From Anaerolineales bacterium (GTDB lineage Bacteria > Chloroflexota > Anaerolineae > 4572-78 > J111), in assembly GCA_012032575.1 (NCBI GenBank), contig JAAUSP010000122.1:1-15591 (forward strand): a stretch of 15,591 nucleotides of DNA. Reading direction: 5' to 3'. This document shows, one piece after another, positions 8,121 to 15,198 of this stretch. The notes under the pieces are model-generated. The model saw only the letters and a list, made by a program, of their open reading frames with translations, was not told the DNA's origin and did no database searches. Every line of letters begins with the position of its first letter. Position 1 is the stretch's first letter. The position numbers were made by a program, and so were the translations under genes.

Positions 8121-9505
8121 AACAACATTCGCGTATATGGTTTGCGGTTTCACTGGTAATTGTTGATATTTTAATGACCGGGCTGGCTTTTTTGTCGGTT
8201 ACCAATTACGGCTGCGCTCCGACTACGAAAATATTCAACCCTTTTCGGCCTATTGGGGCATGCAAGTGACTCATATCAGCGCGATATTGATTGTATTTTT
8301 CTTTTATCGGCTGTATCACCGCCAGCGTTCGCTCTCGTATGTGGATCAGTTTTACGCCATTTTTGGGGCGGCTTCTGTAGGCATGATTATCTCCATCGCC
8401 TTGATCTCTTTCTTTTTCAAAAACGCACTCGATTACCCCCGCCTGATGATGGTCTATGTCTGGATGTTAACCATCCTATTTACTTCGCTGGGCCGTGCTG
8501 TCCAGTCGCGGGTGCAGCTCAGTTTACAGGCCCGCAATTGGGGCGAGGAGCGAATTTTGATTGTCGGCACCGGCGAAGTGGGCCGGATGGTCATGCAAAA
8601 ATAAAGCGAACCCCTGGGCTGGGCTACCGGGTGGTCGGGTTTGTGGATGATGACGCCAAAGTCAGAGCGATACAAGATAGCCCGGTCCTCGGCACCACCG
8701 ATGCTATTCCTGATCTGATCGAGTCGCAGAAAATCAACGAAGTGATTATCGCTATGCCTGAAGCGTCCCATCAGGAAATCCTCAAAATTGCCAGCAAATG
8801 CGATCGGGGACGTGTTACCATCAAAGTCTTTCCCGACGTCTTCCAGATCATGGCAACCGAGGTTTCTATCGGTGATTTGGGCGGCCTGCCGCTGCTGACC
8901 ATGCGGGATGTTGCTCTACGCGGCTGGCGCTTAACGGTGAAGCGGGTGATTGATATTGCCGGCAGCGCCATAACTTTGGTAGGTTTGTCCCCAATTATGA
9001 TGCTGCTGGCCGTACTCATTAAACTTGACTCGGATGGGCCGGTATTTTTTACCCAGGAACGGATGGGGCTGGACGGCAAACGGTTTATGATGCTCAAATT
9101 CCGTTCGATGCGAACCGACGCCGAAACTGAAACCGGGCCGGTCTGGGCCACCGCCGATGACTCGCGCCGGACACGGTTAGGTACATTTATCCGCCGTTTC
9201 TCGATTGATGAATTTCCGCAGTTTATCAATGTTCTGCTGGGTGATATGAGCCTGGTCGGCCCACGCCCCGAACGCCCTGTGTTTGTGGAACAGTTCAAGC
9301 AGAGCATTCCGCGTTATATGGACCGTCATCGCGAAAAGCAGGCATCACCGGCTGGGCCCAAATTAACGGCCTGCGCGGCGACACCTCGATTATCGAGCGG
9401 ACCAAATATGACTTGTGGTACATTGAAAACTGGTCAGTAGCGCTTGATTTTCGGATTATGATTCGGACGATTCTCAATATTTTCACCGACCGCAACGCCT
9501 ATTGA
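8117..9505 (+). CDS. Polyprenyl glycosylphosphotransferase (WbaP/WcaJ type), three apparent base deletions
   Basis: Restored to 463 residues. The enzyme transfers a sugar phosphate from UDP-sugar to undecaprenyl phosphate, the first step of exopolysaccharide or O-antigen assembly. N-terminal membrane helices (for example WFAVSLVIVDILMTG and MIISIALISFFF) come first. A Rossmann-like domain follows (ERILIVGTGEVGRMVM, GYRVVGFVDDD), then a membrane hairpin (DIAGSAITLVGLSPIMMLL) and the catalytic domain with KFRSMRTDAE, FSIDEFPQFINVL and GDMSLVGPRPERP. The end is AGITGWAQINGLRGDT ... TDRNAY. Three breaks, at T 8188-8193, A 8599-8603 and A 9334-9337, are each mended by one extra base and restore conserved sequence. 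GGAGG at 8105-8109 serves ATG 8117, which overlaps the glycosyltransferase stop. The sugar specificity is not deducible. Confidence 0.88.
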
Positions 9506-9577
9506 GAGGCGAGGATAAGTGAGGCGAAGAGGCGAGGAAAAAACCTTTGTCCACCTCCTCGCCTCTTCGCCTCATCC
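9506..9577. repeat. Intergenic hairpin with 7/8-bp words
   Basis: Stem 9519-9537 with 9557-9575: 18 Watson-Crick pairs plus one G-T, with a 19-nt loop. The left side also repeats GAGGCGAGGA directly (9506-9515 and 9529-9538). The right arm is the near-identical partner of 859-879. It begins right after the sugar transferase stop and may end that transcript. Confidence 0.7.
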
Positions 9578-9584
9578 CTCCAAT

Positions 9585-9600
9585 TGTTTCACGTGAAACA
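9585..9600. other. parS: parS centromere site for ParB
   Basis: TGTTTCACGTGAAACA is a perfect 16-bp palindrome and matches the widely conserved bacterial parS consensus (TGTTNCACGTGAAACA) at every position. ParB loads here and spreads, which lets ParA/SMC segregate the chromosome. parS sites cluster around the origin, in line with dnaN 2.7 kb away. It lies between a hairpin and the Shine-Dalgarno of the methyltransferase gene, so ParB binding could also touch that gene's expression. Confidence 0.88.
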
Positions 9601-9614
9601 CCCAGGAGATTTAT

Positions 9615-10523
9615 TTGACCCGCATTTGTGATTACGAAGGCAGCCGCTATCGCACCGATTTCTGGGAAGGCCAGAACCGCCAATACGAAGACCAGATCGA
9701 GCGCGTAGCCATGCAGAAACTCCTGCCACCCCAGGGAAAGCGCCTCATCGAAATTGGCGCAGGCTTTGGTCGCCTGGCCGACCTGTACCAGGGCTACCAG
9801 CAGGTTGTTCTGACCGATTACGCCCGAACTCAACTGGAAGAAGCCCAGAACTATCTGGGTAAAAATAACCGCTTCGTCTTCGTTGTTTCCGATATCTACC
9901 ACATGCCTTTTGTGGATAATCTATTCGACACGCTGACCATGGTCCGGGTGATGCATCACCTGGCCGATGTGCCGGCAGCCCTGGCTGAACTCCAGCGTTT
10001 GCTCGCTCCCCAGGGTACGGCCGTGATTGAATATGCCAGCAAATTTCATCTCAAATCCATCCTCCGCTGGCTGCTGCGCCGCCAACGCTGGAGTCCGTTT
10101 GACCCCAACCCCTATGAATTTGTTGAGATGAATTTCAATTTTCACCCTGCCTGGATGCATCGACAATTTGAACTGACGGGTTTCCGACTAAAAAATATCC
10201 GTACACTTTCCCACTATCGCATCAATTTATTAAAGCGCCTCCTGCCCACCGCATGGTTAGTCACTCTGGATGGTTGGGCACAGCCAAGCGGCAATTGGTG
10301 GCAGTTAACCCCCAGCATTTTTGTGCAGGCTCAGGCTCAGAAACCGACTAGCCCAACGCCCTCCGACTTTTTTTGCTGCCCTGTCTGTCGTTCTACCCAC
10401 CTGACCCGCACCCCCACCGACTCTCCTCCCGACGAATTATTGATTTGCCAGGGCTGCCGGCGAGTCTGGTCCTTCAAAAACGGCATCTACGATTTCAAAA
10501 CTCCTATAACAACATTCTCGTAA
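9615..10523 (+). CDS. SAM-dependent methyltransferase with C-terminal zinc ribbon
   Basis: 302 residues. Class I Rossmann methyltransferase: motif I LIEIGAGFGRLADLY (about 44-58), acidic strand end VVLTDYA, a motif like VSDIYHMPFVDNLFDTL, then RVMHHLADVPAALAEL and a post-motif LAPQGTAVIEY, as in UbiE/COQ5-type enzymes. A C-terminal Trm112-like zinc ribbon has CPVC (255-258) and CQGC (278-281) and ends in FKNGIYDF. The ribbon usually stands alone or at the N-terminus, so its position here is unusual. The substrate is unknown. The start is TTG 9615, with AGGAG at 9604-9608. The gene follows the glycan genes in the same direction but after a hairpin and parS, so membership of that operon is uncertain. 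The frame is intact. Confidence 0.8.
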   Translation: MTRICDYEGSRYRTDFWEGQNRQYEDQIERVAMQKLLPPQGKRLIEIGAGFGRLADLYQGYQQVVLTDYARTQLEEAQNYLGKNNRFVFVVSDIYHMPFVDNLFDTLTMVRVMHHLADVPAALAELQRLLAPQGTAVIEYASKFHLKSILRWLLRRQRWSPFDPNPYEFVEMNFNFHPAWMHRQFELTGFRLKNIRTLSHYRINLLKRLLPTAWLVTLDGWAQPSGNWWQLTPSIFVQAQAQKPTSPTPSDFFCCPVCRSTHLTRTPTDSPPDELLICQGCRRVWSFKNGIYDFKTPITTFS

Positions 10524-10538
10524 AATCCAATAGTATTA

Positions 10539-10593
10539 AAAGCAGCATCCTTCGATACGGTTCGCTGCGCTCACCTACTCAGGATGCTGCTTT
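10539..10593 (+). terminator. Long perfect hairpin after the methyltransferase gene
   Basis: Arms 10539-10551 and 10581-10593 are perfectly complementary over 13 bp (AAAGCAGCATCCT), with a 29-nt loop and a short T run (10591-10593). It probably acts as a terminator. The loop (around TTCGATACGGTTCGCTG) may itself be a dispersed repeat, but only one copy lies in this window. Confidence 0.55.
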
Positions 10594-10633
10594 CTGGCCT
10601 AACTTCACTCCGCTATCCTGAAATCAGGAACAT

Positions 10634-10659
10634 CTGCTACCTGCTACCCTGCTACCTGC
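10634..10659. repeat. Tandem heptamer CTGCTAC
   Basis: Copies at 10634, 10641 and 10649 (after one extra C), with a partial copy CTGC at 10656. It continues the 7-bp theme of the other intergenic regions, here without an inverted partner. A small hairpin TCCTGA/TCAGGA lies just upstream (10616-10629). Confidence 0.65.
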
Positions 10660-10685
10660 ACTTTACCATAATGTTACTATACGTA

Positions 10686-10714
10686 TTGAAAATTTAATGT
10701 AGTTATGTTATGAT
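10686..10714 (+). promoter_or_regulatory. Promoter of the surface-protein gene
   Basis: -35 TTGAAA (10686-10691), 17-bp spacer, -10 TATGAT (10709-10714), in an AT-rich stretch 68 bp before the ATG. Confidence 0.55.
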
Positions 10715-10781
10715 AAAATAAATTGCCGGTTGCCTTTATTATTATGTCTAGTTATTTGGTGCAAGCAAGGAGATTTGACCC

Positions 10782-11723
10782 ATGAAACTATCACCCCGCC
10801 AGAATAGAATCCTGGTCATGATTGTTTTGGTTTTAATAATTTCGGCAGCATTTGCTGTCAGCGGGTTTACGGTTATCAACGCTTCTCCCCAAGCAGTCAC
10901 CAGAGAAATCCCCTTGAACCAGACAGGGACATGCAGAGAAATCCCCGGAAATGTGATTATAAATTGCGGCTTTGAGGAACGAAATCCCAGCGATGCTTCG
11001 ATTGCCCTCAACTGGGAGCGCTACAGCAACGGGCAAGCCTGGGCGCAGTGGTATGACGAAACCTGGGACGAGGCAGTTCGTAGCGGCGAGCACGCCCAAC
11101 TGATGGAAATCTTCCAGGTGGAAGCGAACGTGCTGGACCGGGTTATCGCCATCTATCAAACGGTCAATGTAGCTGCCAATACCAATTATGCGCTGACAAT
11201 TAATGCCATCATGCGCTCTCAGGTTCAAGCGGCTGATAGAAACAAAGATGAGTTTGAAATGCACTGGGGCGTTGATTTTTCAGGCCAGGGCAACTATGAC
11301 AATGTAGAAACATGGAACCGCATGATCCTCGAAGAGCAGTTCCGGCCCGGTTCCACCGGTGCATACCCCGACGACAAGCGCTTGTTTTACCAGACCATCA
11401 CCGGTACCGTTCAGACCGGCGGCAGCAACCGCATTAGCCTGTTTATTCGCGGTCTCAAAAAGTTCCCCACCGGCGCTGAAGTCAACTTTGATGTGGATGA
11501 GGTTTCTTTAGTCGGTGCAGCCGCGACCGGATCCGTTCAGCAGTTGGTACCGACCACCGGACAGGTAACAAACCCGGCGGTAACAAACCAACAAACCGCC
11601 AATCTGCCCAGCTCCGGCGCGATTTTGCCAGAGAATATTTCCGGCGGTACGCTGGCAGTCAGCGGGCTGGTTTTGATTGCACTGGGCGTTGGGGCGGTTA
11701 TGGGCCTCAAACGAAAAGACTAA
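10782..11723 (+). CDS. Secreted protein with beta-sandwich-like domain and LPSSG membrane anchor
   Basis: 313 residues. The N-terminus is a signal peptide (MKLSPRQNR, then a hydrophobic core at about 11-27). The mature part begins near IPGNVIINCGFEE and continues with YQTVNVAANTNYALTINA and a closing NFDVDEVSLVG. This order is typical of CBM4/9/22-like carbohydrate-binding jelly rolls, but the match is by pattern only. A Gln/Thr/Asn-rich spacer leads to LPSSG (275-279), a transmembrane helix (about 288-308) and a basic end KRKD. This is a sortase-signal layout, although no sortase is in the window and the helix alone could anchor it. AAGGAG at 10767-10772 sits 9 nt before the ATG. A strong terminator follows. 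Confidence 0.75.
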   Translation: MKLSPRQNRILVMIVLVLIISAAFAVSGFTVINASPQAVTREIPLNQTGTCREIPGNVIINCGFEERNPSDASIALNWERYSNGQAWAQWYDETWDEAVRSGEHAQLMEIFQVEANVLDRVIAIYQTVNVAANTNYALTINAIMRSQVQAADRNKDEFEMHWGVDFSGQGNYDNVETWNRMILEEQFRPGSTGAYPDDKRLFYQTITGTVQTGGSNRISLFIRGLKKFPTGAEVNFDVDEVSLVGAAATGSVQQLVPTTGQVTNPAVTNQQTANLPSSGAILPENISGGTLAVSGLVLIALGVGAVMGLKRKD

Positions 11724-11747
11724 ATCAACCCTGACGGTTGAGCCAAT

Positions 11748-11785
11748 AAAAAGAGGCAACAGATTAAAACCTGTTGTCTCTTTTT
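11748..11785. terminator. Bidirectional rho-independent terminator
   Basis: Stem 11748-11762 with 11771-11785: 15 bp, one of them G-T, with an 8-nt loop. Five A on the left and five T on the right let it act on both strands. On the plus strand it ends the surface-protein gene; on the minus strand it could end an antisense RNA started near 12079. A smaller stem TCAACC/GGTTGA precedes it (11725-11741). Confidence 0.85.
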
Positions 11786-11802
11786 GATTCCAAAGTCAAT
11801 TA

Positions 11803-11862
11803 TCTTGTTATCTGACACAAAATGTAGTATACTCGGTTGTAACATACTACTAACTGTAGTAT
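11803..11862 (+). repeat. Promoter/operator duplication, copy 1
   Basis: This 60-bp segment recurs at 12120-12179 with 51 of 60 positions identical; the first 32 bp are identical. It contains a full promoter and GTAGTAT half-sites at 11824-11830 (+), 11844-11850 (-) and 11856-11862 (+). The two direct half-sites are 32 bp apart in both copies. Confidence 0.85.
11805..11833 (+). promoter_or_regulatory. Promoter P1 of the small-peptide gene
   Basis: -35 TTGTTA (11805-11810), 17-bp spacer, -10 TATACT (11828-11833). The -10 overlaps the first GTAGTAT half-site, which suggests control by a repressor that I cannot identify. Confidence 0.65.
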
Positions 11863-11914
11863 ATGAAAATGTCAGGATAACTACTCGTAAATTTATGGAA
11901 AGGAGGTGAGAGGC

Positions 11915-12013
11915 ATGTCTGGGATAATTGTAAAATACAAAAACCTCACGATTGAGATTTCTTGGACGGTCATAGCATTGGTCGTGCTGACGTTAACCAA
12001 CCAAGTATTTTAG
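11915..12013 (+). CDS. 32-residue hydrophobic peptide, unrecognised
   Basis: ATG 11915 to TAG 12013. The Shine-Dalgarno AAGGAGGTGA (11900-11909) is close to the full complement of the 16S tail and is well spaced (8 nt after GGAGG), among the strongest in the window. The peptide has an N-terminal half with Lys7, Lys9 and Glu14 (MSGIIVKYKNLTIEIS). A C-terminal hydrophobic stretch follows (WTVIALVVLTLTNQVF), long enough for one short membrane helix. It has its own promoter and terminator. The size and layout resemble small membrane peptides of type I toxin-antitoxin systems, but I see no similarity to a named toxin. An 8-bp complementarity (ACCTCACG at 11943 with CGTGAGGT at 12015) could fold the mRNA around the gene. 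The expression signals are good; the function is unknown. Confidence 0.6.
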   Translation: MSGIIVKYKNLTIEISWTVIALVVLTLTNQVF

Positions 12014-12037
12014 GCGTGAGGTCTAAGTAATTTAGAG

Positions 12038-12068
12038 AAGGCGTATCTCAGGCAAGGTACGCCTTTTC
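12038..12068 (+). terminator. Rho-independent terminator of the small-peptide gene
   Basis: Stem AAGGCGTA (12038-12045) with TACGCCTT (12058-12065), a 12-nt loop, then TTC. It isolates the peptide gene from dnaN. Confidence 0.75.
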
Positions 12069-12085
12069 TATATCTTTATGATTTC

Positions 12086-12113
12086 ATTATATCCTTAATA
12101 GATACCTAGTCAA
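12086..12113 (-). promoter_or_regulatory. Candidate antisense promoter
   Basis: On the minus strand: -35 TTGACT (12108-12113), 16-bp spacer, -10 TATAAT (12086-12091). The expected RNA start, near 12079, would run back through the terminator and the whole peptide gene towards the bidirectional terminator at 11748-11785, about 330 nt. It is the best promoter match in the cassette, but AT-rich DNA can give such matches by chance. Confidence 0.4.
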
Positions 12114-12119
12114 GAATGT

Positions 12120-12179
12120 TCTTGTTATCTGACACAAAATGTAGTATACTCTATTGCAAGACGCCACTAATTGTGGTAT
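12120..12179 (+). repeat. Promoter/operator duplication, copy 2 (upstream of dnaN)
   Basis: Partner of 11803-11862 at an offset of 317 bp, with no indel over 60 bp. The first half-site GTAGTAT (12141-12147) is intact. The later ones are changed mostly by transitions (GTGGTAT at 12173-12179). Confidence 0.85.
12122..12150 (+). promoter_or_regulatory. Promoter P2 of dnaN
   Basis: -35 TTGTTA (12122-12127), 17-bp spacer, -10 TATACT (12145-12150), identical to P1. It lies 102 bp before the dnaN ATG, giving a leader of roughly 95 nt. Confidence 0.65.
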
Positions 12180-12251
12180 TTTATGCACCCTACGTATCAT
12201 TTCTTATACTTCGAGTGTCTATAAAATTTTCGCCGACCAGGGAGGTCAGCC

Positions 12252-13393
12252 ATGCAAGTCTCCTGCCTACAAGAGAATTTAGCCAAGGGTTTGAGCATCG
12301 TTGGGCGCGCGGTCGCCAGCCGGAGCACCCTGCCGGTGCTGTCAAACGTGCTGCTGGCCACCGACAACGGCCAGCTCAAACTGGCGGCCACCAACCTGGA
12401 AATCGGCATCAACTGCTGGGTGGGGGCGAAAGTGGCCCAGGAAGGGGCCATTACCGTGCCGGCCCGTTTACTCAGCGACTTTATCAACTCTTTGCCGCCG
12501 GAGCGGATTGATCTCAAGCTCGATGAGAGCACCCAGACGCTCAACCTGCGCTGCGCCCGCTTTGAGTCAAATATCAAAGGTATTGACGCCCAGGAGTTCC
12601 CCATTGTGCCGACCGCGGCCAACGGCGGCGATGCGGTCATTCGGCTGGAACCGTCGTCGCTGCGGGCATGGTAGATCAGGTGGTTTTTGCCGCCGCCACC
12701 GATGAGAGCCGGCCTATTTTAACCGGGGTGCTGGTTCAGTTCAACGACGATAATTTCACCATGGCCGCCGCCGACGGCTTCCGCCTCTCGGTCAAAGCCA
12801 CCGCGCTCAAACAAAATTTTGGCGATATGATGGAAGTCATTATCCCGGCCCGCGCCCTGATGGAACTGGGCCGCGTCACCGGCGATCAGGAGCAGCCGGT
12901 CGAAGTTATCATCACCCCGGCCCGCAAACAAATCCTCTTTCACCTGCACGATATTGACCTGGTCTCGCAGCTCATCGAGGGCAAATTCCCCGATTACAAC
13001 CAGATTATCCCCAAAGGTTACGCCACCCGCAGCGTCATGGACACCACCAGCTTTCTCAAAGCAGTGCGGGTGTCGCACCTGTTCGCCCGCGATTCGGCCA
13101 ATATTGTCAAGCTGGAAATCACCCCCACCGGCGACGAACTGATGAACGGCCGCATCACCCTGGTAGCCACCAGCGCCGAACTGGGCGACAACGTGGCCGA
13201 TGTAGACGCCTCGATTGAAGGAAACCCGATGGAGATTGCGTTTAACGCCAAATATCTCATTGACGTGCTCTCCATCATTGACAGTCCCCAGGTAGTCCTG
13301 GAAACCAGCGCCGCTTCCAGCCCCGGCGTCCTCCGGCCCATCGGCGATGACAAATTTACCCACGTCATTATGCCGATGCATATTTCGCGGTAA
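12252..13393 (+). CDS. dnaN: DNA polymerase III beta subunit (sliding clamp), one apparent base deletion
   Basis: Ring-shaped clamp that tethers the replicative polymerase to DNA. ATG 12252 follows GGGAGGT (12240-12246). The N-terminus (MQVSCLQENLAKGLSIVGRA, then STLPVLSNVLL and IGINCWVG) is classic DnaN domain 1. The middle has DESRPILTGVL and MAAADGFRLSV, and the third domain has GKFPDYNQIIP and ARDSANIVKL. The end is THVIMPMHISR, in place of the usual MPMR-type tail. The frame breaks at the G run 12664-12666; one extra G restores LRGMVDQVVFAAA and a 380-residue protein, a usual length. An essential gene with a single-base break argues for a read error. It converges on RNase J. dnaA and recF are not next to it. 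Confidence 0.95.
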
Positions 13394-13430
13394 AAAGCCA
13401 ACGATTATCAACAGGATATTTGTTTAAAAG

Positions 13431-13480
13431 GCGTGTTGCGTATTCCGTAAAGAAAACGGAACACGCAACACGTAACACAT
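13431..13480. repeat. Heptad hairpin 8, between dnaN and the RNase J gene
   Basis: Stem: GTGTTGCGT (13433-13441) with ACGCAACAC (13463-13471) and TTCCGT (13443-13448) with ACGGAA (13456-13461), one mismatch between them and a 7-nt loop. Read in heptads, the left side is GCGTGTT, GCGTATT (13431-13444). The right side has AACACGC, AACACGT (13460-13473) and a further unit to 13480. It lies between convergent genes and may end dnaN transcription; it shares the ending CACATTTTAA with the hairpin at 188-228. Confidence 0.75.
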
Positions 13481-13481
13481 T

Positions 13482-15133
13482 TTAAGCTTCTACAATAACC
13501 GGAATCACCATCGGCTGGCGCTGTGTTTCGCTGTAAAACAGATCGCTCAACGCTTTGCGGATGGTAAGCTGCGGGTCTTGCTGGCTGTTCATGCGCAGCG
13601 CGGCAATGACCTCGTCTTCCGCCCGCTCGATGAGGTCCTGATTGTCCTTGACGTAGATAAAGCCACGGGTAACAATTTGGGGCCGGCCCACCGGCTGGCC
13701 TGTTTTTTCGTTCAGCCGGACCGTTGCCAGCACAAAACCATCCTGCGACAAAATCTCGCGGTCGCGCAGCACCGCCGGGCCAATATCGCCCACGCTGCTG
13801 CCATCCACAAACATCCAACCGCCGGGAACCCGGTCGGTGACACGGGCGCTGGCTTCGTCCACTTCAACCACCATGCCGTTTTCGACGATGAGAATATTTT
13901 GCTCCGGGATGCCCTGGCTGCGGGCCAACCCGGCGTGAGCATGCAGGTGGCGCAGTTCGCCGTGAACCGGCATGAAAAATTTCGGCTTGACCAGGCTGAG
14001 CAGTAATTTCAGCTCCTCCTGGCTGGCGTGACCGCTCACGTGGACCTGGTCGCCTTTGCCGCCGATGACCCGCGCCCTCGCTTGAACAGCTTGTTGATGG
14101 CTCGTCCCACCAGCAGATCATTACCGGGAATGACCCGCGAAGACATGACCACCGTATCGCCGCGCTTGATGGTGATATGCCGGTGTTTGCCGTTGGCCAT
14201 GCGGCCCAGAGCGGCGCTCGGCTCGCCCTGGCTGCCGGTGGCGATAATCGCGATCTGGTGATCGGGCCGGCCCTTGAGGCGGGTCAAATCAACCAGCACC
14301 CCCGGCGGAATGGCAAGATAACCCAGCGTTTGCGCCCGTTCGACGCTCTCTTCGAGGCTGCGCCCATCCACGGCGACCACCCGGTTGTGCCGGGCCGCCG
14401 CATTGATAATTTGCTGCACCCGCGAAATCAGCGAGCCGAAGGTTGCCAGGATGACCCGTCCCTTGGCCTCGCGGAAGACCTTATCCAGCCCTTCATCCAC
14501 CGTTTTTTCAGAAGGGGTAAAGCCGGGGGTATCGGCGTTGGTGCTGTCGGCCATCAACAGCAGCACTCCCTCGGAACCGAGGCGGGCCAGCATACCAAAA
14601 TCGGGCGGCAAGCCCCAGCTAGGGGTGTGGTCAAATTTGAAATCGCCGCTGTGAACGATGAGTCCCACCGGGGTACGAATGGCCAACCCGACCGCGTCGG
14701 GGATGGAGTGGCAGACGTGAAAAAACTCCACCTCAAACAGTCCACCCAGCACCAGACGCTCGCCGGGTGAAACGACATGCAGATTGGCCCGGCTGGACAG
14801 GCCGTGCTTTTGCAGCTTGACATCAATCAAGCCAACCGTCAGGCGGGTGCCATACACCGGCGCGTTAACTTCGGCCAGCAGGTAAGGCAGCGCCCCAATG
14901 TGGTCTTCGTGCCCGTGGGTGACGACGATTCCCCGGATCAAATCTTTTTTGTCTTTTAAGTATTGGCTCCAGTCGGGAATGACCAGGTCAACGCCCAGCA
15001 TGTCCTGCTCGGGGAACATAACCCCGGCATCAACAATGAGCACATTGCGGCCATATTCCACCGCCAGCATATTTTTGCCGACTTCGCCCAACCCGCCCAG
15101 GGGTACAATTTTTAGTTTTTGATTATTTGCCAT
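13482..15133 (-). CDS. rnj: Ribonuclease J, one apparent base deletion
   Basis: Metallo-beta-lactamase/beta-CASP RNase that matures and degrades mRNA by endo- and 5'-exonucleolytic cleavage. ATG 15133 (MANNQKLKIVPLGGLGEVG) has AAGGAG with 9-nt spacing. Metal motif HGHEDHIGALP (about residues 73-83), then VCHSIPDAVG, HSGDFKFD and LMADSTNAD. The beta-CASP part has GRSLEESVERA and ATGSQGEP; further on come VSGHASQEELKLLL and FFMPVHGELRHL. The C-terminal domain ends PMVIPVIVEA. The frame breaks at plus-strand CCC 14075-14077; one extra base joins FKRG to ARVIGGKGDQVHV and gives 550 residues, the normal length. The longer reading from TTG 15181 has no homology and overlaps the promoter. Confidence 0.93.
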
Positions 15134-15151
15134 AAGAATATTCTCCTTGAG

Positions 15152-15181
15152 ATTATAGCGAAAAGATAAGGAGGTTGGCAA
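15152..15181 (-). promoter_or_regulatory. Promoter of the RNase J gene
   Basis: Minus strand: -35 TTGCCA (15176-15181), 18-bp spacer, -10 TATAAT (15152-15157). The leader would be very short, about 12 nt, and just holds the Shine-Dalgarno. Confidence 0.55.
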
Positions 15182-15198
15182 TCTGAATAAGCGTTTTC

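Noticed and set aside
8117..9505. Pseudogene call for the sugar transferase
   Set aside because: Apart from three single-base breaks every catalytic motif is intact, and the same kind of break occurs in dnaN and RNase J.
11803..12119. Insertion sequence or integrated element between the 60-bp repeats
   Set aside because: The 317-bp interval has no transposase and no terminal inverted repeats, and the repeats are functional promoters with graded divergence; a local duplication explains them.
12116..12511. Plus-strand open frame of 131 codons starting in the dnaN leader
   Set aside because: It has no Shine-Dalgarno, starts upstream of the P2 -10, and overlaps dnaN in another frame; the peptide looks random.
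12719..13411. 230-codon open frame on the minus strand
   Set aside because: It is antisense to the C-terminal part of dnaN, which is certain.
14030..14045. Second parS-like site around CTCACGTGGAC
   Set aside because: Only the CACGTG core matches; the flanks do not continue the palindrome, and the sequence encodes the conserved VHVSGH of RNase J.
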